A DNA stretch of 10,449 nt, from the NCBI GenBank assembly GCA_019348305.1, contig JAHWJQ010000062.1, positions 1 through 10,449 on the forward strand, read 5' to 3'. Numbering within the stretch: position 1 is the stretch's first letter; the number at the start of each line of letters is the position of its first letter. Origin of the DNA: Actinomycetota bacterium. GTDB lineage: Bacteria > Actinomycetota > Acidimicrobiia > Acidimicrobiales > CADCTF01. Below are positions 1 through 6,077 of this stretch, piece by piece. Below the pieces are notes generated by a model. That model did not search any database. It saw only the letters and a list, made by a program, of their open reading frames with translations, and had not been told where the DNA came from. Both the position numbers and the translations under genes were made by a program.

Positions 1-329
1 AGGTCGGCGACGACGTAGTCGATGTCAGACCGCCCAACGCGCTCACGGTTCAGCCTGAGGGCTTCGGGTGAGGCGTCAACCACGGTGAGACGGTCGGCGG
101 TACGGACAAGACGCTCGGTCCACCAGCCCGTCCCGCCTGCGAGCTCCAGTACGTCGCCCCTCGGGTCGAACGACGCCAGCGCCGACTCAACCGTGGCCAC
201 CTGGCGGGACCACTCTCGTGCTTCGTCCTCTCCTCGGCCATAGCGGCCGCGGCCCTGCCACCAGTCGTCGTACCTCGGCGCTCGCGCCCGGTAGAACGCC
301 CGCTGCTCGTCAAGCAGGTCGTCGTCCAT
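1..329 (-). CDS. Class I SAM-dependent methyltransferase, C-terminal part cut by window start
   Basis: The reading frame opens at ATG 329-327 and stays open to the window edge, giving 109 complete codons. It begins MDDDLLDEQRAFYRARAPRY, a typical lead-in of small-molecule methyltransferases (a short helix with an RAxxYD pattern, here RAPRYDDWW). Residues 59-71 read DVLELAGGTGWWT, which is the glycine-rich SAM-binding motif I (hhELAxGTG). An acidic residue ending the second strand (TVVDAS, around residue 85) would contact the ribose of SAM, and DIDYVVADL near residues 102-110 matches motif II. The substrate cannot be told: the specificity part is outside the window. No good Shine-Dalgarno precedes this ATG; an upstream GTG at about 346 is in another frame. 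It is separated from the upstream minus-strand genes by 422 bp that contain two hairpins, so it probably has its own promoter. Confidence 0.88.
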   Translation of the reverse strand, partial: MDDDLLDEQRAFYRARAPRYDDWWQGRGRYGRGEDEAREWSRQVATVESALASFDPRGDVLELAGGTGWWTERLVRTADRLTVVDASPEALRLNRERVGRSDIDYVVAD

Positions 330-751
330 GAGGCAGCTTCGCTCACGCGGCCGTGCACGTTGTGAGGAATTAAGAGAACCGTAAGACCGCGGGCGGCGAG
401 TGGCGTCGTGGCGGGGTGGACGACGCGGCGGAGGCCGGCGCGACCGGGACATCCGGCCTCCGAGCCGCCGGGCCGCAAGAGCCCCGGCGATGCCCGGGGC
501 TCAAGGGGTCTCGGCTTTCACCGAGGCCGCCATGGTCTCGCACGCCGTCCCGCCGGTCAAGGACCCGCACCGATTCCCCTGGAACATCGACATGAGCGCC
601 CTTCGCCGCCCGCCGCCAACCGGCGATCGCGGACTTGGACGGCCGGAACGTGGGCCACACCTACGTGCCGTTACTCGCGACGAGGACCCAGCGCAGAAGA
701 TCCATTCGGCGCGAGGACGTGGCGATGACCCGCTCCAACCCCGGAGCGCCC
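330..751. other. Non-coding gap with two strong hairpins
   Basis: No frame here has convincing protein composition; the open frames are arginine/proline-rich shadows of GC-rich DNA. The only structure that stands out is the pair of hairpins at 479-528, described separately. The stretch 620-700 has slightly more protein-like composition on the plus strand, but it has no start with a ribosome binding site and no recognisable family, so I do not call a gene. The promoter of the methyltransferase at 1-329 should lie at the left end of this gap, where the AT-richest patch is at about 360-385. Confidence 0.6.
479..528. terminator. Two adjacent hairpins, probable terminator of the minus-strand genes
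   Basis: Hairpin 1 has a perfect 9-bp stem GAGCCCCGG (479-487) / CCGGGGCTC (494-502) with loop CGATGC. Four bases later hairpin 2 has stem GGTCTCGG (507-514) / CCGAGGCC (521-528), eight pairs with one G-T, and loop CTTTCA. Neither is followed by a T tract on either strand, which is common for terminators of GC-rich actinobacteria. They lie 224 bp beyond the stop of the minus-strand gene ending at 752 and before the methyltransferase, so they could isolate the two. A processed small RNA or a leader structure is an alternative. Confidence 0.45.
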
Positions 752-1222
752 TCAACTGGGCGTGAAGCGGGCAAGGAACGTAGGCACTGGCTCCCCAAGG
801 CGGTCGGCGCAGCTGCGGATGACGGCCACGGCTGCCGCTAGGGCGAACCACCAGAAATTGTCGGTCTGCCACCCGACCACCTCACCGAGCAGGTCGGGCT
901 CAATGCCGCCGCGCGTGGCTCCGATCGCCAGGACGGCGAACTGGATCTTCTTGTTGTCCCGACTGCGGAGCCGACACTCCGCCAGGTACTTGTCCCGCAG
1001 CTCCTCGTAGAGGAGCGGGGCGCCGCGGTCGATGCCCGCGGCGTCAAGCGCGTCGACGGCGATGGAGATGAACACCTCGCCCGGAAAGGTGTTGTCCCTG
1101 GGGTGGAGGTCGGCGATCGCCTTTGCCAGCTCGAAGACGTCGTCGCCCCGGGTGAGGCCCGAGAAGAGACGCTGTGTCGTGTCGCTGCGGTGCTCGGGTC
1201 CGGGCCTCCAGCGGGCGGTCAC
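752..1222 (-). CDS. Hypothetical protein, 156 aa
   Basis: I do not recognise the family. The translation has balanced composition unlike the antisense frames. Clear segments are GDDVFELAKAIADLHPRD (26-43), an FPGEVFISIAVDALDAAGI stretch (46-64), a charged helix LYEELRDKYLAECRLRSRDN (71-90), and KKIQFAVLAIGATRGGIEPDLL (91-112), where the first half is a hydrophobic helix. A tryptophan-rich hydrophobic patch WQTDNFWWFALAAAVAVI (118-135) is too short and polar at its edges to be a confident membrane span; a soluble, mostly helical protein is likely. The start used is GTG 1222-1220, the first start codon in the frame; there is no clear Shine-Dalgarno and the arginine-rich first 22 residues may not belong, so a later start cannot be excluded. 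It lies 105 bp downstream of the DUF6933 gene on the same strand and may be co-transcribed with it. Confidence 0.75.
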   Translation of the reverse strand: MTARWRPGPEHRSDTTQRLFSGLTRGDDVFELAKAIADLHPRDNTFPGEVFISIAVDALDAAGIDRGAPLLYEELRDKYLAECRLRSRDNKKIQFAVLAIGATRGGIEPDLLGEVVGWQTDNFWWFALAAAVAVIRSCADRLGEPVPTFLARFTPS

Positions 1223-1327
1223 GCCGGCACGCTACGTCTCGAAGCAGGCGAGGGGCGCGGAGGGTGCATCAGGCAGGACCAGGCGGGTGGCCTGCGAGTC
1301 CGGCCGCGGCGCTTGGACGAGGCGGGA

Positions 1328-1825
1328 TCAGCCGTGCTGCAGGATCCACTCGTCGGCGGCGGCGGCGAGGGCGTGACGCGGGTCGATGTGGGTCTTGTAC
1401 AGCGGGCCGCAGGGCAGGGTGGCCAGGCGGAGGGACAGATCGAGGAGGTTGCCGGCGGAGGGACGCCACGTCGCGGCCAGGCGCCCGAACTCGTTGAGTA
1501 CGCCGACGACGCTGCGGTTGGCGGTCTTGGTCAGGACGGCGTTCTCCATGGCGTCGAGTTCGTGGGCGATGAACGAGCCGGCCAAGCCCTGCAGCCCGAG
1601 GACGAGTTCGGCCGTCCCTCTCAGCCGGCTGACCACGGTCGCCGCCGGCGCGAGCGGCACGAGGATGGGCACCAGTGTGCGTTCGTTGACGAACAGGGCC
1701 ACCTGCGGTCGCCAGAACAGCACGTTGGCGTACCAGTCGCCGAGCACGGTGGTGGACGACGGTGGCTCGCTCAGGGGCCGACCGACGCGGTCGAGGAACT
1801 TCTTGGTACCCAGGATGACGACCAT
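1328..1825 (-). CDS. DUF6933 domain protein, 165 aa
   Basis: The protein matches my knowledge of DUF6933, a family of unknown function of about 150-180 residues. Diagnostic blocks are the start MVVILGTKKFLDRVG (1-15, usually MxxLRCTKKLLxxLG), TTVLGDWYANVLFWRP (25-40), VALFVNERTLVPILVPL (42-58), the helix ending HELDAMENAVLTKTANRSVVGVLNEF (88-113) and a C-terminal LSLRLATLPCGPL (130-142). The frame is open 50 codons further upstream, but that extension is serine/proline/arginine-rich and overlaps the preceding gene, so ATG 1825 is the right start. The stop of the upstream 106-aa gene is 13 bp away, with no room for a promoter: the two are an operon, with the weak ribosome binding site suggesting coupled or re-initiated translation. 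The family often sits next to small nucleic-acid-related or toxin-antitoxin-like genes, but no function is established. Confidence 0.9.
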   Translation of the reverse strand: MVVILGTKKFLDRVGRPLSEPPSSTTVLGDWYANVLFWRPQVALFVNERTLVPILVPLAPAATVVSRLRGTAELVLGLQGLAGSFIAHELDAMENAVLTKTANRSVVGVLNEFGRLAATWRPSAGNLLDLSLRLATLPCGPLYKTHIDPRHALAAAADEWILQHG

Positions 1826-1838
1826 CGCGAACGCGCGG

Positions 1839-2159
1839 TCACACCGAGGCGCGCTCGGAAGCCAACTCGCCGTGGAGGCGGTCGACGATGTCGACCAAGG
1901 AGGTCGTGATCTCGCCACTCCGGGCCTGGGCGACTCGCCCGACCAAATGGTCGACGATGGCGAGGCGGGGCCCATGGAAATGCGGACGCGCCAGGCGGGC
2001 GTAGGTCACGACGAGCTCCGCGTACAGGTCGATCATGGCCACATCACTCGGATGCCACGAACGAGGCTCGCTGACCGCACCGGCCGCCGCAGCGCACGCG
2101 TCGGCAAGGAACGCCAGCGGGTCGTCGCTGCGCAGCACGACTACTCGGTCAGCGGCCAT
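1839..2159 (-). CDS. Hypothetical protein, 106 aa, first gene of the DUF6933 operon
   Basis: The family is unknown to me. ATG 2159 is preceded by an excellent Shine-Dalgarno (AGAGGGGG about 8 bp upstream on the minus strand), which decides the start; the 55-codon upstream extension is arginine-rich shadow. The product is helical and amphipathic: MAADRVVVLRSDDPLAFLAD, a small Ala-rich helix, then VAMIDLYAELVVTYARLARPHFHGPRLAIVDHLVGRVAQ (40-78) and TSLVDIVDRLHGELAS (86-101). His60 and His62 flank a phenylalanine (PHFHGP), but two histidines alone do not prove metal binding. No signal peptide, membrane span or cysteine pair is present (one Cys, residue 22). It ends 13 bp before the DUF6933 start, so the two proteins are likely to act together or be regulated together. 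Confidence 0.8.
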   Translation of the reverse strand: MAADRVVVLRSDDPLAFLADACAAAAGAVSEPRSWHPSDVAMIDLYAELVVTYARLARPHFHGPRLAIVDHLVGRVAQARSGEITTSLVDIVDRLHGELASERASV

Positions 2160-2621
2160 GTGAATGCCCCCTCTCGCGTCCTCTTGGCGAAGATACCCCG
2201 CTCCGATCATGCGCACCGAACGACCAGGCGTGCCACGGGGAGACGGGAGCAGAACGGCGCTTCGCGAAGACCCCAAGCCGCGGGCGAGCAGTGCAGGCGG
2301 TCTGGGCAAGATCCGTGGGCGCATCCACCAGGAGGGCTGCCGCCACTGGGGGGGGGCGGGTCGCTGCGGCCAGGAGGCGCCCCTGGTCCTCGGGCTCGGT
2401 TGCCCGCAGGTGCCCAGCTCCCGCCACGCCCCATCCAGGCGGGTGTCGCGGCGGCCGCGAGCCCGGAGCCGGCGCGCCGGAGTGCGTCGCCTTCATGCCC
2501 CCTGTGGGCGCCGAGGGCACAGCTGCGCGGCAGAGAACTCCTCGTTCCGCGGCCAGCGCGGGCGCCAACAGCTCCGCCCACCGCTCCGGGTGCCGCAGGC
2601 TTCCTGGCGGCGGCGTCCAGT

Positions 2622-2743
2622 GCGAAACTGGCTTTGACTCGGGAGAAGGACGTGAAAGTCGGTGCCACGAGTGAGTTAACCGCGGGGGAGAGGCTCAACC
2701 AGCGGCAGGGGCCGCTCTATAGACATTCCTAGACACTGGCCCA
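2622..2743 (+). repeat. Element copy A, upstream of the DUF4157 gene
   Basis: This is one of two diverged direct copies (the other at 4974-5085). The first 15 bases, GCGAAACTGGCTTTG, are identical in both. The middle is poorly conserved and 10 bp longer here. Then both have a hairpin with the same stem AGCGG/CCGCT (here 2701-2705 and 2712-2716) but a different 6-base loop (CAGGGG here), followed by CTCT(A/T)TAGA and, at exactly the same distance (35 bases from the stem start), the identical block CTGGCCCA (2736-2743). A conserved stem with variable loop suggests selection on RNA structure. The copy ends 96 bp before the GTG start of the DUF4157 gene, so it could be its 5' leader. TATAGA at 2718-2723 also resembles a -10 box, so a duplicated promoter region is an alternative. 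Confidence 0.55.
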
Positions 2744-2749
2744 GCCGGG

Positions 2750-2767
2750 ACAGCTCTTCACAGCTGT
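2750..2767. other. Hairpin in the DUF4157 leader region
   Basis: A perfect 6-bp inverted repeat ACAGCT (2750-2755) / AGCTGT (2762-2767) with loop CTTCAC follows element copy A after six bases. Copy B has no counterpart, so it is not part of the duplicated element. It could be part of the DUF4157 leader or a protein-binding site. Confidence 0.3.
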
Positions 2768-2839
2768 GCGGGGCGGCGGCGGTTCTGCGGCCCGTACCCG
2801 CGACCGTCGCTCGCCTGCCATGAGCCGGGGCCGGGGCGC

Positions 2840-4897
2840 GTGTCTCACGGTGACGGTGGGCCAAGTGTGCCCGTTCGTGCAATGCATCGGGCGCGATACT
2901 TCGGCGTGCTGGATCGTGCGGGGGAAGCACGGCAACCTGAGGCGGACCAGGGCCGGCCGGCGACGACGGCGCACGGCGGTTCCCGAGCGCAGGCTGGAAC
3001 GGCGTCCCTACTGCGGCTCCAGAGGCTGGCCGGCAATGCCGCGGTGGCCGCCCTCTGTTCGCCACCCGGCGGCAGCACCACCCGGCCGCTGCCGGCGCCG
3101 CCGGCGCGCAAGGCAGCTGAGGTGCCCTCGTCGGTGCTCGCCGCCCTGCCCGGCCTCGGCGCCGAAATCCTTCGGTCGGCCGCCAATCCGGATCCGCCCA
3201 CGGCGCCCGCATTCGGCGGAATCGGCGCTGGCGAGCCGCTCGCCGCCGAGGTCCGGAGGCCCTACGAGCTGAGCTTCGGCTACAACCTGTCCCACGTCCG
3301 GCTCCACTCCGGGGCACCCGCCCAGCGGGTCCTGTCGCATGCTAACGCCGCCGCCCTCTCCGTCGGAGACCACATCTTCTTCGGCAGCACGCCGTGCCTT
3401 CAGCGCGAGGCGGACCGCCGTCTCCTCGGACACGAGTTGGCTCACACGGTGCAGTCACGGCTGGGCGGCGCCGCCTTGGGACGTGTCAGCGACCCCTCTT
3501 GGAGCAGTGAGCGGGAGGCGGAGCAGGCGGCCCTCGCCGCTCACGCGGGTCGCGCCTACAGGCTGACTATGGGCGCCGGCGACGATCCGCATCGGATCGC
3601 GCCGTGGCTCATCCTGGCGGGGATCGGCCTCGCGGCCGGGCTGATCACGTGGGCGGTTTCCGACAGCCCCGAGGAGAACGCCGCCCGCCACCAGCAGGGG
3701 CAGCCCGACCGATCGTCGGAGGTGTGGGCCCTTATTCCGGTGTATGGCTCGATCCAGCAGATCCGGGAGGCCGAGTCCTACTTCCAGCGCGTGGTGGGGG
3801 TGGGGTTCCTCATGCTCGACATGGCGACGCTTGGCACGGCAGGCATCGCCGCCCGAGCGCTCCTGAAGGCACCGGGCGCGCTCATCCGGACCGCAGTGAC
3901 CCGTCGGGGCGCCGCACTGGCCGTGCGCGAGGGTGGGGAGATCGCGACCGAGACCGCCGCGCGGGACGCTGCCGCCACGGTGACCCGTCAGGGTGGCCGA
4001 GTGATGGCCAGCGAGGCGCAGGCGTCCGCCGAGATGCTCGCCGCCCTAGAACGGGGGAGCATGGTGGCCATCTTCGAGGGCGGCCTAAACCACGCCGCCA
4101 TCGTCGCCCGCAACGGTGCCGGTGAGCTCGTGAAGCTCCACGGTGGACCGCTCCGCGTCCTGTTCGCCACCACGGGTCGGGAGATGACCCCTCGCGCTGT
4201 CAGCAGCGTGGCGCGCCGGGTCAACGCGTATGCCATCGTCGAAGCAGGCGAGACGGCAGTTGACCTAGAGCGTGCGACTGCTGCCGTGCAGCGCGGCGGT
4301 CCCGCCGCGGTGCGCTGGCTTGGCGGCAACCCAACGAGTTGCGGCCTCGTACAGGGCGCGCTGCTAGAGGCGAGCAACCTACCCGCCGCGACGCTCACCC
4401 GGCTGGTGCCCCAAGGCGGGGCGGCCGCCCGAATGTTGCCGATCACGATCATGGACCACATGGCGGGGCAAGGTGCCCTCCGGCTGGTCGAGGGAGGCGT
4501 GGGTCGCATCGTCGGCGGCACGGTCCTGCAGGGCTCCCTACTCACCGTTGGCGCAGCCGCCCCACCCCTGGCGTCGTCGGTGGTGCGAATCATGGTGACC
4601 AGCACACTCGAGCCTCATGCAGCCTCCGGTCTCCCTGGTACTGGCGGGCACGCGAGCGAGTCGGGCTCTGCCGCGCCTACGCCCGAGCGGACCGAGGACT
4701 CCGACGATGCTGCCTTCCGAATCACTTCCAACTACGGCCGCAGTCCCGATGGCCTGACAATCGAGCGGATCCGCTCCGAGCTGCCCAGCTTCTATCCCGG
4801 CTGGTTCGTGATGTCCGACTCCGCCCGACGCAGTCTTGTGCCCTCACTGGTCTCGGCGGGCATGGCCCGCAGCACCGCAGAGCGTATCGCTTCATAG
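2840..4897 (+). CDS. DUF4157 (eCIS core domain) protein with a C-terminal permuted papain-like cysteine hydrolase segment
   Basis: The 685-aa product is modular. Residues 56-72 (SLLRLQRLAGNAAVAAL) are the short motif that typically precedes DUF4157 in actinobacteria. DUF4157 covers about 131-207: EPLAAEVRRPYELSFGYNLS, HVRLHSG, ALSVGDHIFFG and LLGHELAHTVQ, with a zincin-like HExxH at H198-H202. A hydrophobic stretch (255-272, PWLILAGIGLAAGLITWA) is followed by VWALIPVYGSIQQIREAESY (295-314), resembling pre-toxin linkers of polymorphic toxins. The segment 408-515 reads MVAIFEGGLNHAAIV (H418), ELVKLHGGP (H434) and GNPTSCGLVQGALLEAS (C501). This His-His-Cys order is that of permuted NlpC/P60-LRAT folds. 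The C-terminal tail 600-685 is unassigned. DUF4157 is known from extracellular contractile injection system effectors and toxins; the role here is inferred. The start is uncertain: GTG 2840 is the first in frame, and ATG 2882 (residue 15) is an alternative; neither has a good Shine-Dalgarno. No classical signal peptide is seen. Confidence 0.9.
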   Translation: MSHGDGGPSVPVRAMHRARYFGVLDRAGEARQPEADQGRPATTAHGGSRAQAGTASLLRLQRLAGNAAVAALCSPPGGSTTRPLPAPPARKAAEVPSSVLAALPGLGAEILRSAANPDPPTAPAFGGIGAGEPLAAEVRRPYELSFGYNLSHVRLHSGAPAQRVLSHANAAALSVGDHIFFGSTPCLQREADRRLLGHELAHTVQSRLGGAALGRVSDPSWSSEREAEQAALAAHAGRAYRLTMGAGDDPHRIAPWLILAGIGLAAGLITWAVSDSPEENAARHQQGQPDRSSEVWALIPVYGSIQQIREAESYFQRVVGVGFLMLDMATLGTAGIAARALLKAPGALIRTAVTRRGAALAVREGGEIATETAARDAAATVTRQGGRVMASEAQASAEMLAALERGSMVAIFEGGLNHAAIVARNGAGELVKLHGGPLRVLFATTGREMTPRAVSSVARRVNAYAIVEAGETAVDLERATAAVQRGGPAAVRWLGGNPTSCGLVQGALLEASNLPAATLTRLVPQGGAAARMLPITIMDHMAGQGALRLVEGGVGRIVGGTVLQGSLLTVGAAAPPLASSVVRIMVTSTLEPHAASGLPGTGGHASESGSAAPTPERTEDSDDAAFRITSNYGRSPDGLTIERIRSELPSFYPGWFVMSDSARRSLVPSLVSAGMARSTAERIAS

Positions 4898-5297
4898 TGC
4901 GACGCCATCCGCGAAAATCAACGGGCGGGAGCTGAAGACTGGAAGTTGCCCTGGAACCACCCTGGTGGCCCGCGCGAAACTGGCTTTGTCCTGCGAGAGG
5001 CCCGCGATCGCTACCCCGACTGACAACGCCGGGAGGGGACCCAGCGGAGGGAACCGCTCTTTAGAGACCCCGGGACGCTGGCCCATGAGGGTTTGCCGCG
5101 TAGGCCACACGCGCGATCGCCGGATCGGCGTGCGGGAGAGCGACGGGATCCGCGTCGTTAGGAGCGGTGCCGCGGACCGGGCGAAAACCTGGTCACCCGC
5201 ACCTGCCACGGACGGTATTCTCGATCTTGGTTACGCCGGGAAGACTGGTCGGCAGAGAGGCGGAACGCGAGTGCCGATCCACAACCCACCCGAACCG
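4898..5297. other. Non-coding gap containing element copy B
   Basis: This 400-bp gap lies between the convergent ends of the DUF4157 gene (plus) and the 67-aa gene (minus). Besides element copy B (4974-5085) I see no family-like coding sequence. One open plus frame runs through it and continues as antisense of the 67-aa gene; its composition from 5083 to 5290 is not clearly non-random. If copy B is a duplicated leader, the sequence after it may be the eroded remains of a lost gene, but I cannot recognise one. Confidence 0.5.
4974..5085 (+). repeat. Element copy B, downstream of the DUF4157 gene
   Basis: Direct copy of the element at 2622-2743, beginning 77 bp after the DUF4157 stop. GCGAAACTGGCTTTG (4974-4988) is identical to copy A. 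The hairpin stem AGCGG (5043-5047) / CCGCT (5054-5058) is unchanged while the loop is AGGGAA. CTCTTTAGA follows, and CTGGCCCA (5078-5085) is at the same spacing as in copy A. In the 43 bases from the stem to the final block I count 32 identities. No plus-strand gene follows within 430 bp, so if the element is a leader, this copy is orphaned. Confidence 0.55.
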
Positions 5298-5501
5298 TCA
5301 GCCGTACTCCACTGCCGGTTCGCTACGGATGACCGACGCCAACCCGTCCAAGGGGAAGCTGGCAACCGGGTGCTCCGCCGTCCCCGGCCCGAGGTCCTCG
5401 TAGAAGGTGACGACGACACCGTCGATCCGGTAGCGGTCGGCCCCGATCGTGCGGATCGTGCCGTCCGCCAGCGTCACCTGGAACTGCTGCTCGTTGCGCA
5501 C
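5298..5501 (-). CDS. Small hypothetical protein, 67 aa
   Basis: The composition is clearly protein-like and unlike the surrounding shadow frames: MRNEQQFQVTLADGTIRTIG, then ADRYRIDGVVVTFYEDLG and VASFPLDGLASVIRSE. The pattern of short beta strands (FQVTLADG, YRIDGVVVTFYE, VASFPLDGLASVIR) is that of a small all-beta protein, a size and pattern often seen in uncharacterised actinobacterial small proteins that contain a 'V-x-L-x-D-G' start. The start is GTG 5501, the only start codon in the open stretch; there is no Shine-Dalgarno. Its start is only 20 bp from the GTG of the divergent NfeD-like gene, so the two promoters must overlap each other or each other's coding sequence. Function unknown. 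Confidence 0.75.
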   Translation of the reverse strand: MRNEQQFQVTLADGTIRTIGADRYRIDGVVVTFYEDLGPGTAEHPVASFPLDGLASVIRSEPAVEYG

Positions 5502-5521
5502 GACCGCGAAGGCTACTGACC

Positions 5522-6076
5522 GTGACGGCCACCACGTGGTTCGCCGTCATCGGTTCGGTCGGCCTGCTCATGGTCCTGGGCTCGCTCGTCCTCGGTGAGC
5601 TCTTGGAGGGCGCTTTCGAGGCCCTGGACATCGACGTCGGTGGCGCCACGTTCTCTACGCCCGTCATCGGTTCGTTCCTCGCCGCCTTCGGGTTCGGCGC
5701 CGTCCTCGTCCGGACGTCCTCCGACGCCGGGCCTGGGCTCGCCGCGCTGGGCGGCGCGGCCGGGGGGCTCGTGATGGGCGCCGTCGCGCTGTGGATCACC
5801 CGCTCCCTGATGCACATGGAAACCGACCCCTCCGTCCGGACCGAGGACGTCGTCGGGAAGCCGGCAGTCGTCGTCTCCGCCATCCCCGCCGGCGGGCTCG
5901 GCGAGATCAGCCTTGTCCACGTCGGCCAGCGCCTGAAGTACAGCGCCCGAGCCGACGCCGCGATCCCGTACGGCCGCGAGGTGGTCGTCGTCGCCGTCAC
6001 GTCTTCCTCATCCGTCGTCGTCGAGGCGGCCACCGATTTCTGGGGCGCATCGGCCCCACTCAAGCAAGGAGAGTGA
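5522..6076 (+). CDS. NfeD-like membrane protein, first gene of the flotillin operon
   Basis: The 184-aa product has an N-terminal membrane part and a C-terminal OB fold, the architecture of short NfeD proteins. Hydrophobic spans are about 6-28 (WFAVIGSVGLLMVLGSLVLG), 45-63 (FSTPVIGSFLAAFGFGAVL) and 72-96 (GLAALGGAAGGLVMGAVALW). The OB-fold region is about 108-170 with EDVVGKPAVVVSAIPAGGLG, then RLKYSARADAAIPYGREVVV and SSSVVVEA, matching the 'GkxGvv...p.G.V...G...a.s....i..G..V.V' pattern. NfeD proteins are established partners of flotillin/SPFH proteins and usually sit in operon with them, as here. GTG 5522 is preceded by GAAGG about 10 bp upstream. The stop is one base from the next start and the next gene's ribosome binding site lies within its last codons, so translation is coupled. 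Confidence 0.88.
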   Translation: MTATTWFAVIGSVGLLMVLGSLVLGELLEGAFEALDIDVGGATFSTPVIGSFLAAFGFGAVLVRTSSDAGPGLAALGGAAGGLVMGAVALWITRSLMHMETDPSVRTEDVVGKPAVVVSAIPAGGLGEISLVHVGQRLKYSARADAAIPYGREVVVVAVTSSSSVVVEAATDFWGASAPLKQGE

Positions 6077-6077
6077 C

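Larger units (their letters stand above)
2160..2839. other. Long non-coding gap between divergent units
   Basis: This 680-bp gap separates the minus-strand operon (start 2159) from the plus-strand DUF4157 gene (start 2840), so promoters for both should lie inside. Frames on both strands are arginine/proline/glycine-rich and show no family. Visible items are a run of nine G followed by CGGG at about 2348-2360, very GC-rich sequence from 2360 to 2620, then a sudden change to a more mixed composition at 2620 where the two-copy element begins, and a perfect hairpin at 2750-2767 (ACAGCT / AGCTGT, loop CTTCAC). Confidence 0.6.

Noticed and set aside
1103..2732. Long plus-strand open frames (268 and 448 codons) across 1103-2732
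   Set aside because: They run antisense to the minus-strand hypothetical, DUF6933 and 106-aa genes, have Arg/Gly/Pro-rich composition without any family pattern, and no ribosome binding site; they are shadows of high-GC coding DNA.
5035..5301. Fragments resembling the ydaO/c-di-AMP riboswitch (GGGGACCCA at 5035-5043, CCGAACCGTCAG at 5290-5301)
   Set aside because: The two pieces are too far apart and the rest of the core is missing; the first is absent in the sister copy A, and the second overlaps the end of the 67-aa gene. An Rfam covariance search would settle it.
5323..6063. 246-codon minus-strand open frame over the NfeD-like gene
   Set aside because: Ser/Thr/Pro/Arg-rich antisense shadow. 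The NfeD-like frame has clear membrane spans and an OB fold, and the 67-aa frame overlapping its 3' part is better supported.
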